DNA of 64,000 nucleotides from Flavobacterium sp. GTDB lineage: Bacteria > Bacteroidota > Bacteroidia > Flavobacteriales > Flavobacteriaceae. Shown here one piece after another: positions 1 through 8,749 of the stretch (position 1 is its first letter; each line of letters starts with the position of its first letter). The stretch is from NCBI RefSeq assembly GCF_024305175.1, contig NZ_JAMWYY010000008.1, positions 1 to 64,000 on the forward strand. The letters run 5' to 3'. Made by a program: the position numbers and the translations under genes. The notes beneath the pieces were generated by a model. It searched no databases and was not told the DNA's origin. It saw only the letters and a list, made by a program, of their open reading frames with translations.

Positions 1-631
1 ACTTTACATCATAAGATAATATTCCTTTTCTCGATTCTGTTGTTTCATTTTTCGCATATCTTTCTGGACCTCTTTCCATTTCACCATTCGTTTTTTCTGT
101 AATAATAGAGAGGTTGCTAATGTCGCCGCGGCCACCTAACAGCATACTAATCATGTGACCTTTTCTCCAAACATTAAATTTTGTATTTAATAGTTGTGCA
201 TGCTTCCAACCAGGAATATCTTTTGCAGAAGTTCCGTTACTTCTTTTACTTGTTAATGGATCAGCCACATTATGATACGGAGAGTAAGTTATTTTTGTTT
301 CTGGTACATCTGCCTCGTCCAACTCAACTTCAAAACCTTTGCCTTCTTTCACAGGATTTACCTCACCGTGAACATGGACTAAATCTTTGCCATTTTCATT
401 ATTTTTATCTAGTACAAGTTTAAGTTCTTTTAGCGAATATTTCGATTTAATAGTGCCTAAATGTTTATCAGCATCTTTCTTATTTATATTCTGTTTGGCT
501 TTTAGGTAATTGGTTCCTTCTTCAACACCTTTATACAAATCTTTCTGCATTGCAGCAGTGGTACTAGTCTCTTTTGCTTCTTTTTGAGGTTGTTCAGATG
601 CTTTTGGCTCTTTCTCATGCTTACCACCCTT
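1..631 (-). pseudogene. Displaced (orphan) polymorphic-toxin C-terminal cassette, DNA/RNA non-specific endonuclease-like; continues beyond the left edge of the window
   Basis: Manual minus-strand translation is open from about 631 to 1: KGGKHEKEPKASEQPQKEAKE...ITYSPYHNVADPL...WRKGHMISMLLGGRGDISNLSIITEKTNGEMERGPERYAKNETTESRKGILSYDVK. The first in-frame ATG is near 550. The junction region 612-697 matches the carrier gene at 2406-2492 but with a 1-nt deletion. Confidence 0.7.
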
Positions 632-697
632 AACATCTTCAACAACTTCTCCATCAGCTTGCTAATCCACGCCACAAACCTATTAATAATTTTATGA
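612..697 (-). repeat. Duplicated toxin-junction segment, homologous to 2406-2492 inside the 1283 aa carrier gene
   Basis: Orphan reading HKIINRFVAWISKLMEKLLK matches carrier HKAIDKFVAWISKLMEKVLK. At the DNA level, cttaccacccttaa-catcttcaacaacttctccatcagcttgctaatccacgccacaaac matches cttaccgcccttaaacctcttcaacaccttctccatcagcttgctaatccatgccacaaac. Confidence 0.85.
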
Positions 698-706
698 GGG
701 TATAAA

Positions 707-735
707 TAAAAAAATCAGCTAAAAAGCTGATTTTT
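707..735 (-). terminator. Rho-independent terminator after the 246 aa putative immunity gene
   Basis: AAAAATCAGCT-AAAA-AGCTGATTTTT hairpin with T-rich flanks immediately 3' of the stop at 734. Confidence 0.8.
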
Positions 736-1474
736 AATCTAATTCTCCAATACCCTCTTCACGTAGTATTTTTATTGCCTCCAACTCTTTTTCGAAATCT
801 TTCTTATTTCTTACAGAAGCCACAATGACCCTATCTTTTTTTGCTTTCAACACAATTTGACAAAAAAACTCTGTAAAGGAATTTTGTATATTAGGAATAT
901 TTTTCCACTTACTATTAACTACTTTATCATATTTCAGTAATAGCTGAGTTTCTGGATTTCTCTTTATGAGGTTTGCCGGAATACTAGCATGAACGTCACA
1001 CTCCTTAAATTCAGCTTCACTTATATCAAGAGCCCATTCAATATTTTTATACTCATTTTCAGTATATTGATTTAGAATTAATACTTCATTTTCATTCACA
1101 TCAACTATCTGATCATCTTCATCTACATATACCATCCCATCATAATTACTGCTTAATGAGATGCGATCAAATTTTCCTTTTAGTTTAACCTTATTGAAAA
1201 TAGTACTAGTAATTCTTAAAAGGTCATTAGGAGATTTAATGTTTTCGAGATGGATATTTTTTAAATATATTTTGCTTTGCGAACAACCACGAGCATTAAA
1301 AGTACAGTTGGTAAAAATTAAATTTTCTAATAATGTTCTTTCTTCTGGTGCAGAGTTTCTTCTAAAAGATAATCTACAATCGTAAAATGTACATTTATTA
1401 AAAGAAAGATTTTGAATTATCGCTTCACTACCAAATTCTAAATATTCGAATATTTCATTTTTGTATTCATTCAT
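734..1474 (-). CDS. Putative immunity protein for the 1283 aa effector; pentapeptide-like N-terminal half
   Basis: 246 aa ORF 6 bp downstream of the toxin carrier gene and followed by a terminator; repeated xxxFxxCxF segments (LSFNKCTFYDCRLSF, LIFTNCTF). Confidence 0.55.
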   Translation of the reverse strand: MNEYKNEIFEYLEFGSEAIIQNLSFNKCTFYDCRLSFRRNSAPEERTLLENLIFTNCTFNARGCSQSKIYLKNIHLENIKSPNDLLRITSTIFNKVKLKGKFDRISLSSNYDGMVYVDEDDQIVDVNENEVLILNQYTENEYKNIEWALDISEAEFKECDVHASIPANLIKRNPETQLLLKYDKVVNSKWKNIPNIQNSFTEFFCQIVLKAKKDRVIVASVRNKKDFEKELEAIKILREEGIGELD

Positions 1475-1480
1475 AAATTT

Positions 1481-4400
1481 TTAATCTTTAATATTTTTGT
1501 CGATTTCAGTTATAAGAATGGCATTATTTACCTTCCTAGTATATATTGTGATTATAACGTCTTTGTAATTATCACTTTTTTTCTTATCTCTAGTTCTTCC
1601 CACATGTGCATCAATGGTATTTTGATTACTTGTTGTAATGTCAAATACTAGACCCTCATATTTGCTTCCCTTTTTTCCTGCAAAATCTGGATTATTGGTA
1701 TTTTGCCTTATCGTACTAAAATCTTGAGATTGTGAAACTAAAAAGTCTGCCCGCCTTTCTACAGCTTTTCCATAATTAGCAAAATACATCCAGATTCCTT
1801 CATTTGAAACTCTTTTATCTTTAGCAGCCTTAATTTCTCTATCTGTTAAGTATCTTTCATTAAATAAATTTGTTAAATTATTCCCTACATAATTATTTGC
1901 ATTGTTTGTAATCTTTTGGAATTTACCATGCGCTTCGGCTATAGTTGCTGCGTCAAATATTTTCTCATCTTCAAAAATAACAAACAATTGTGCCATTACC
2001 TTTGAAAGTTTTTCTTCTTCACTTTCAACTTTATTATCGGCTTGTTCAGCTTGTTTTATACTATTCTCATCATTTTTAATTTTGGCTTCATCTATTTTTT
2101 TCTTTGTTATTAATGAATTATTAATAATACTTTTATATATATTTTCAGCTAAATTAATATTATTTTGATTTTTACCTTCTTTATCCCTCAAATCTATTTT
2201 TCGCCATTCAGCAAGCCTTCTAATAACAGGACTAGGGTCATGGCTTGCTACCATTAAATCAAAGTTATTTCCATTTTGATGAATCCACAATTTATGGTCT
2301 TCAGATCCAGCTTTAAAGTGCACTAATTTTCCAACTTCAGTATCATCAAGTTTTTCTTTTGTTGCATTTTTACGATCGCCTTCCTGATTTTCCTTTTGCG
2401 TGGTTTTCTCCTGCTTACCGCCCTTAAACCTCTTCAACACCTTCTCCATCAGCTTGCTAATCCATGCCACAAACTTATCGATAGCCTTATGGATAGGTGC
2501 TGTTACCTTTGCAATGATATCCTGCACCGCATTTACAATACCGCTGATGTTAAGGAGCTTGGCAAAAAAATCAAGGATAACAGGGATGATGGTTTTCATG
2601 GCATCCACAATAAAAGTAATGGCGCTTGGTATTGCCCCCGCTGCAATGCTGCCTAAAGAATCCAGTACTGCGCCAACCCACCTGATAATACGCTGGATAT
2701 TGTCCACAAAGAACATGACGAGCTTATAAATACCCTGTATCAGTTTTACAATCGCACCACCTGGAATCAATAACCCGGCAATCCATTCTGCAAAACCGAT
2801 AACCATACGCGTAAGCAGCCAGTCTTTTATACCATCTACAACCGTGGTCATAAGCATCTCTGCCTGGTCTTTAATCCAGTCCCAAAGCCCGGCTACGCCT
2901 TCAGTCATAAATTTCTGAACCACCTCCTTAACTTCTTTCAGGTTTGCTTCGGCATATGCCACTTTCTCCTCGCCAAACACTTTTACCAACTGCTTGCGGA
3001 TAAACTGCCAGCTGATACCGGCAAGCTGTAACACTACAGAAATTATACCTTTCAGGTCCCATTTCTGTGGCAGGGTTACTACCGCGCCCAATGCACCCGT
3101 AAGCCAGTCGAACAGACTGCCCGTAAGATATTCCTTAAAGTTAGCTTTAAAATCATCAATACTGCCTTTTACTGCTGCTACAAGATTACTGAAGAACTTA
3201 CCCGGGTCTTTAAAAATCAGCCCGATTGCTTCTCCAGCTTTTTGAAGCGTAGCCATAAAGCCTTCGGCATCAATACCCAAAAGGCTGAGTGCCCATTTGA
3301 AGAACTTGCGTGCGGCATCGGCAATAAGATCGCCAAAAGTAGCCAGCGCACCCTGCATTTTCTTTTTCATGGCTGCTATCTTCTTGTCGATAGCCTGCAT
3401 CGCAGCCTTACGTTTTTCCAGCAGTTGCTGTTGCAGTTTTTCTTTGCGCTCCTCAACCTCTTTGCCCAGTTCCTTTAGTTTGGCAGCCACCTCATTCTGG
3501 GCTTTCTTGCCAATACTTTGCAGGGCAGGAGAGAGGCCTTTTACATAATCGTCAATCTCTTTTTGCGTAGTGGCAATCTCTGCTTTACAGCCTTCTATAA
3601 CCTCATTATTTTTTTTGGTAATGCTATCAATAAGGTTGTCAATTTTATTTACATAAACCTCCCTTGCATTTTTAAAGGCATTTTTAACTTCAGGAAAATC
3701 ATCAATCCCGAAGAAATAGTCTTTTACCCACTTCAGGTCACCAAGTTTACCACTATAACGCCTTTGCTTAAATGCTTTAATATCACGGTCAACCTGTTCT
3801 TCAAATTCTGCTGTAGCCCTTTTTTGTCCGGCGTCAAAGTCACGTAACGAATTTTGCTCAAGGTTATCCAGTTTTCTGGTTACGCTTTGCTGGCAGGCTG
3901 TGTAACGGTCATTAATATTTTTAGCAACCTCCTCGCGCTTCTTCTCTAAATCAGATTTAGCTTTTGTTTGTTGCGTACCGGTCTGTTTTAGCTGCTGAGA
4001 CCTTTTTGTGTTCATCTCAGTACGCGTTGCAGTTTCGGCTTCATTTAGTGAAGAACTAAGCGCCGTCTGCTCTGTAGTTACAGCCTCGTTTACTGCTGCG
4101 GGCTGTGCTGCAGCTTCCGTAGCCATTTCACCTTTAAGAGCAGCTGCTTCAGCAAGTTCTCCCGAATCAACCATTGCCAGTTGCTCCTGTGTAATCCCTT
4201 CCTTAATTATATCTGAATCGGCCTGTTGCAGGTATTCCTGGGTTTGCAGTTTTTCTTGTTGTATTGCAGGCAATATGCCTCCTGACAAGTTTATTTTAGA
4301 CACACTTTTTGCAGGCTCTGCAGCCGGTATAGGGGTACCGGCTGGTGCTGGTGCTGGTTTAGGTTCGTTTTTAATACTGCCGAAACTTCCTTTTACGCTG

Positions 4401-5332
4401 CCAACATCGCCCTGCACCTGCTGTAATAATGACTTTGAGATTGTTGATGCCTGTTTATTTTGTTTAAACTTATCCAGGTCATCAAGGGTTTGCGGGGTAG
4501 CAGCCTTCAGTTTGGCATCAAAGGCTTTCTTGCCGGGTTCTTTACTTTTTGGTGCTACCGGTTTTTTAGCAAGTTGATTAACCTGTGCGGCACCCGATGT
4601 TGCCTTGGCTTCGGCAACGGGAGTATTTTGTGCCTTAATACTTTCATTTATTTTAGTGCCTGCAGACTTTGTAGTGGCACTTGCTTTTGCCAGTGTCCCG
4701 GTTTTTTCCAGTTTCTCCTGAACGGCCTGCTCTGTAGTAGCAGGATCCATAAACTGGAAAGCATTCGGGTCCTGCTCTTTATCTTCCTCAGCAGCTTCAG
4801 CATTTTCTACGTTACCTGATTCTGTATCCTGGTTAACAAGATTTGTTTCACCTGCCTGCTCAGGAACTATATTATCTTCAGCTTTTTCTACAGCTGCTTC
4901 CACAGGTAAACCGGCATCGGAATTACTTGTGGCAGCTACTGCTGCAGGTGCCGGAGAAGGTGAATTTACTACACTATCGCTTGTTGCCGGATTTTCTGTT
5001 TGTAAATCTTCTTTCTCATTACTTAAAGGTAGAATTTCAGGTTTAATGCCGGGTTCAGCCATTTCTGGTTCGGCTATTTTTGGTTCAGCTATTTCCGAGA
5101 TAACAGCATCTTCAGTTGCCTGCTCAGACAAAACCGGGGCAGGAGTATTAAAACTATTTTTAGGTTTTACAGTTTCAGGAAAAAAAGACGACGTTTCCTC
5201 TACTTTTATTGGCTGGGCTTTAGCGGTAGTGGTAGCCTTTGGTTTTTCGCTTATAAGGGTAGTTTCCATATTGTGCTGTTTTCCAATGGTAAGTTTACTT
5301 AACTTACAACCGCTGAAATTAAACAACACCAA
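1481..5332 (-). CDS. Large modular eCIS-associated toxin carrier/effector with variable C-terminal toxin domain
   Basis: 1283 aa; disordered P/A/E-rich N-terminus, coiled coil, hydrophobic/amphipathic helical middle (FAEWIAGLLIPGGAIVKLIQGIYKLVMFFVDNIQRIIRWVG...), a pretoxin-like motif (VGKLVHFKAGSEDHKLWIHQNGNNFDLMVASHDPSPVIRRLAEW) and a unique C-terminus (YFANYGKAVERRADFLV...KGSKYEGLVFDITTSNQNTIDAHVGR). Confidence 0.7.
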   Translation of the reverse strand: MVLFNFSGCKLSKLTIGKQHNMETTLISEKPKATTTAKAQPIKVEETSSFFPETVKPKNSFNTPAPVLSEQATEDAVISEIAEPKIAEPEMAEPGIKPEILPLSNEKEDLQTENPATSDSVVNSPSPAPAAVAATSNSDAGLPVEAAVEKAEDNIVPEQAGETNLVNQDTESGNVENAEAAEEDKEQDPNAFQFMDPATTEQAVQEKLEKTGTLAKASATTKSAGTKINESIKAQNTPVAEAKATSGAAQVNQLAKKPVAPKSKEPGKKAFDAKLKAATPQTLDDLDKFKQNKQASTISKSLLQQVQGDVGSVKGSFGSIKNEPKPAPAPAGTPIPAAEPAKSVSKINLSGGILPAIQQEKLQTQEYLQQADSDIIKEGITQEQLAMVDSGELAEAAALKGEMATEAAAQPAAVNEAVTTEQTALSSSLNEAETATRTEMNTKRSQQLKQTGTQQTKAKSDLEKKREEVAKNINDRYTACQQSVTRKLDNLEQNSLRDFDAGQKRATAEFEEQVDRDIKAFKQRRYSGKLGDLKWVKDYFFGIDDFPEVKNAFKNAREVYVNKIDNLIDSITKKNNEVIEGCKAEIATTQKEIDDYVKGLSPALQSIGKKAQNEVAAKLKELGKEVEERKEKLQQQLLEKRKAAMQAIDKKIAAMKKKMQGALATFGDLIADAARKFFKWALSLLGIDAEGFMATLQKAGEAIGLIFKDPGKFFSNLVAAVKGSIDDFKANFKEYLTGSLFDWLTGALGAVVTLPQKWDLKGIISVVLQLAGISWQFIRKQLVKVFGEEKVAYAEANLKEVKEVVQKFMTEGVAGLWDWIKDQAEMLMTTVVDGIKDWLLTRMVIGFAEWIAGLLIPGGAIVKLIQGIYKLVMFFVDNIQRIIRWVGAVLDSLGSIAAGAIPSAITFIVDAMKTIIPVILDFFAKLLNISGIVNAVQDIIAKVTAPIHKAIDKFVAWISKLMEKVLKRFKGGKQEKTTQKENQEGDRKNATKEKLDDTEVGKLVHFKAGSEDHKLWIHQNGNNFDLMVASHDPSPVIRRLAEWRKIDLRDKEGKNQNNINLAENIYKSIINNSLITKKKIDEAKIKNDENSIKQAEQADNKVESEEEKLSKVMAQLFVIFEDEKIFDAATIAEAHGKFQKITNNANNYVGNNLTNLFNERYLTDREIKAAKDKRVSNEGIWMYFANYGKAVERRADFLVSQSQDFSTIRQNTNNPDFAGKKGSKYEGLVFDITTSNQNTIDAHVGRTRDKKKSDNYKDVIITIYTRKVNNAILITEIDKNIKD
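5052..5096 (-). repeat. Short 15-bp tandem repeat (3 copies) in the disordered N-terminus of the carrier
   Basis: ggttcagccatttct / ggttcggctattttt / ggttcagctatttcc, encoding AEP(K/E)xAEP repeats. Confidence 0.75.
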
Positions 5333-5531
5333 CTAAATATACATTCAGTATAAATACTGATTTTATTAAAATGAAAGAGTGTTAATAAAGTGCTGATTTT
5401 ATTTTTAGGACTTTTTGGTAATAACAATTAAAATCCTAAGTGCTACTTATCGAATATAATGACTATTATAACACTACAACATTTCCTCAAGATTTTAAAG
5501 TCACATAATTAATTTGTGTTAATAAACCTGA

Positions 5532-5858
5532 TTATGCCAGTCTGTTCTTCAAATCAGAATATATCATATCCATAACAGGCTTACCATAAATTGCGGTAAA
5601 CAGGATATTACCGTATGAATTATGTTGTAGTTTAAACTTTATGTTTTGTATTTCATATATCCAAACTCTTGCGTCAGGTCCATCTAATTTTTCAATCACT
5701 TTTGCATCAAAATACTTTTCTAGATATTTACCAATTGATTCTATATCTTCATAAGTATTTAGAGTGACTATATCTAAAGTTATTAATTTATTCTCTATTT
5801 TAAGAAACATAGTATTGCTATACTTTAAGGCAAGTATAGGATTATTGTTTACAGTCAA
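5532..5858 (-). CDS. Small hypothetical protein, putative immunity-associated
   Basis: 108 aa ORF overlapping the 3' end of the upstream 177 aa gene by 4 nt, in the toxin/immunity part of the operon. Confidence 0.5.
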   Translation of the reverse strand: MTVNNNPILALKYSNTMFLKIENKLITLDIVTLNTYEDIESIGKYLEKYFDAKVIEKLDGPDARVWIYEIQNIKFKLQHNSYGNILFTAIYGKPVMDMIYSDLKNRLA

Positions 5859-6388
5859 TTATATTTAATCTTTGCCTTTTCCAATATTTCGTTCATAAGG
5901 GATAAATTTATTTTTTCTTCAATATCGTCCCAGTCAAAATTAGAATCAGGCCAATCTTTAGGTTCTAAGGGGGAGACATTAAAAAAGCCTGTATATGCAG
6001 TAACACGAATATATTCATCATTTTTTGTATCTGCTAAAATATTCTTTAATGTTACTAATATTTCATAGTTATTTGTATTTCTGTAGGTATTAGCCCAACT
6101 CATAAGCCCATGAGATCTTGTCTCCACATCTTCCTGTTCATTAGAAAAAATATTGAAAGCTGTTTCTCTGTATTCTGTCATACCCCAATAAAAACACAAT
6201 ACCCGTATTGCTGCTGATCTTACTGTTGAAGAGGAATGCGAGCACAATCTATATATGGTATCTTTTAGGTTTTCTTTATCAGCCTTTGTAAGTGTAAAAT
6301 TCTTTCCGCAGTCTATCAAAATATCATGCAGAAAGTTTTCATCATTCTCATTTTCATTAATTTTCTGTTTTATAATTTCTGTGTTCAT
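5855..6388 (-). CDS. HEAT-repeat-like small protein, putative immunity protein for the 785 aa toxin
   Basis: 177 aa; alpha-helical repeat pattern (SSSTVRSAAIRVLCFYWGMTEYRETAFNIFSNEQEDVETRSHGLMSWA...); directly downstream of a toxin-like gene. Confidence 0.5.
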   Translation of the reverse strand: MNTEIIKQKINENENDENFLHDILIDCGKNFTLTKADKENLKDTIYRLCSHSSSTVRSAAIRVLCFYWGMTEYRETAFNIFSNEQEDVETRSHGLMSWANTYRNTNNYEILVTLKNILADTKNDEYIRVTAYTGFFNVSPLEPKDWPDSNFDWDDIEEKINLSLMNEILEKAKIKYN

Positions 6389-6391
6389 TAT

Positions 6392-8749
6392 TTAACTTTT
6401 AATTATTTCAATCATCCTATCTTTTAAATTACTTAAATCACTAATCAGAGCTTGATACTTTCTATAATTAGGAATATCTGTATTTAAGCTTTTCTTTAGT
6501 TCTTTTATAGCGTTTTTTATACTATTTTGAGCATCTATATTTTCTTGTAAATGGTTATATGGGATGCCGTCAATACTGATTATTTTTTCACCACGAATCT
6601 CTTTAATTACGGCAGCAATATCATCTGGTGTTAAATTTTTTCTAATACTATTTATAACTTTTTTTATACGATTATGTAATTCGGGGGAGAAGTCTAAAAA
6701 ATCTAATTCTCTCCAATCTTTTAAAAACTTATTCCTTACATTCTGCCACTCAAGTACCCTTGCCAGTTCTGCAGAGGTAAGCGGAGGTATATCCCTGCCT
6801 TTATAACTAAGCTGCTCTTCAGGGATACCTTGGGTTTTAAGCTTTTTATGGGTTATTTTTTCTTCAGGTATTACCCGATTTTCTGCGATAGGAATTTCAG
6901 TTGTGGCTGCCTTATTTTCTTCATCTAAAGCTTGTAAAACTTTTTTCTTTAAACTTTCATTTAACCCTGCTTCGGTTAATTCCTTTTCTACTTTTACAAA
7001 ATTCTGCTCATTAGTAAATGAATTACCCGCCCTCACCAGATTATTTGAAATCTTTCCTATGGCAGCTAAATCAAGCGCTGTGCCTACTACAGATAATATT
7101 ACCCATACTGCTTTCGGCTCATCTTTGCTTATGTTTACATTATAAGCCGCGAGTTGTTGCTGGTAAGCATCAATTTCTTCATAAGTCAGGTATGCTCCCA
7201 AAGCAAAATTACCCGCAGCAATTAAAAGGGCTATGGTACCTGTACCAAAAGTAAGCAATCCGAGTGCTACTGCCAAAACCCCTATAACAAGGCTTCTTAC
7301 AAGGTGCTTTGCACTTTCTTTATTTTCTTTATCGGTAATGATAAGATCGAGTATATCGCCTTTCTGAATGCCCTGCTGCGCTTTAGAGTATTGCAATAAA
7401 TCCTGATAGGCATATATGGCAAGTCCGTCATCTTCATTAAGGCTTTTTAGTGTTTCTGTAATATTTAGTTTTTGCCCGGCTATATATTCATTAAGGAAAG
7501 CAGAGAGCGCAGCTTTACTTTCAATTTTAGAGAATGCTTCTTTATCAAAGCCGTTATCTTTAATCAGCGGTAAAGCTCCTGAGAGAGCATTAATTGCTGC
7601 ATTGCCCTTTTGAGTTTCGGAAGCCGACTTAGCCCGCATTTCCAACTTAAATGCTGTTTCAGTAGCTATGGGCTTTTCATCAGTAATTATATTAGAGGCA
7701 CTTTTTGCCGCATCAGCATTTTTATATGCTTCTTTGGCTCCCGATTGTTTTATCTGCTGCAGTAATGAGCTGAGTATAGCATCATTATTTATTTTTTCTT
7801 GTTCTTTAAATAAAATGTGACTGTATTTTTGCAGCGCATCCTGTGCCAAATATAGCGTTTCGCGGCGGAAGGAAAGCTCATAATCATTTATCAGTTGCCG
7901 GAACGTTTCAACTGTATAGCCACTTTGTTTAAGGTTTTCAAGAAACTGATTGTTTTTTTCTTTCCTTTTCTGGTCCTGCCTATAGCTGGTTGTGCTTGCC
8001 GGTGCAAGGGTGGAGGGTGAAATACTGACAGGGGCAGCGGTATTATATTCCTTATATTGCTTGTATAGCGATAACATATCTGTGCCCTTTAACTCACCCG
8101 CAAGTAAGGATAGCAGTGATTGTTCTTGTAATCGTTCATTTTTTTGTTGAATATAAGCTCTTAAAGACGCCTCAATGGCCAGTGCATCTGTGCTTTCAGC
8201 ATTAGTCTTACTTTTGTAATCTGCAATATCAGCTGCCGATAACTGGCTTAATAAATCAAGTATCCTTACTTTTTGCAAAGTGGTATTCATCCCGTCAAGG
8301 TTTGCAATAAAGCCTTTTTTCTCGGGCGGCAGTAGCTCCATACCCTTATTAACATCGTTAAGGTTAAAACGGTAGGCAATTATTTTACCAGTGCTAACTA
8401 TGCCCTTAACCTCTTCATCTGAATATTTAGGATTCCAGTTTCGCGGAACTGTAATCCCCATTTGCTCCTCTGCAAAACGGTTAAGTTCATAATCGGTCTC
8501 AATAATTTTACCTTCAAACTGTTGCCCTTTTGCAATTGTAATGTACTGTACAGTATCGTCCTGCCCTCCGTCTTTTTTGGTGGTTAACAAGTGCCCTTTA
8601 ACAGGAAGCGATTTGTTGGGTACACCCTTTTGTACTGCGGGCGCAGGAACGGCTTTGCCCTTATCGGCAGCCTTATTTACATTATCTATAAAAGGCTCCT
8701 TTGCAGCAACAGCGCTTACATTTTGCCGCTCTTTGTTTTGCTTATCCAT
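6392..8749 (-). CDS. eCIS-associated effector with polymorphic toxin type 28-like C-terminal domain
   Basis: 785 aa; disordered N-terminus, hydrophobic segments (HLVRSLVIGVLAVALGLLTFGTGTIALLIAAG), and C-terminus IDGIPYNHLQENIDAQNSIKNAIKELKKSLN...YRKYQALISDLSNLKDRMIEI resembling the DHVQEV.DAQ..L...I..I...L pattern of toxin type 28 domains. Confidence 0.65.
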   Translation of the reverse strand: MDKQNKERQNVSAVAAKEPFIDNVNKAADKGKAVPAPAVQKGVPNKSLPVKGHLLTTKKDGGQDDTVQYITIAKGQQFEGKIIETDYELNRFAEEQMGITVPRNWNPKYSDEEVKGIVSTGKIIAYRFNLNDVNKGMELLPPEKKGFIANLDGMNTTLQKVRILDLLSQLSAADIADYKSKTNAESTDALAIEASLRAYIQQKNERLQEQSLLSLLAGELKGTDMLSLYKQYKEYNTAAPVSISPSTLAPASTTSYRQDQKRKEKNNQFLENLKQSGYTVETFRQLINDYELSFRRETLYLAQDALQKYSHILFKEQEKINNDAILSSLLQQIKQSGAKEAYKNADAAKSASNIITDEKPIATETAFKLEMRAKSASETQKGNAAINALSGALPLIKDNGFDKEAFSKIESKAALSAFLNEYIAGQKLNITETLKSLNEDDGLAIYAYQDLLQYSKAQQGIQKGDILDLIITDKENKESAKHLVRSLVIGVLAVALGLLTFGTGTIALLIAAGNFALGAYLTYEEIDAYQQQLAAYNVNISKDEPKAVWVILSVVGTALDLAAIGKISNNLVRAGNSFTNEQNFVKVEKELTEAGLNESLKKKVLQALDEENKAATTEIPIAENRVIPEEKITHKKLKTQGIPEEQLSYKGRDIPPLTSAELARVLEWQNVRNKFLKDWRELDFLDFSPELHNRIKKVINSIRKNLTPDDIAAVIKEIRGEKIISIDGIPYNHLQENIDAQNSIKNAIKELKKSLNTDIPNYRKYQALISDLSNLKDRMIEIIKS

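Noticed and set aside
1902-5336. Many plus-strand ORFs of 70-190 aa opposite the 1283 aa carrier gene
   Set aside because: Antisense shadows of a long, well-supported coding region; their translations are low-complexity (S/A/F/L-rich) with no recognisable domain.
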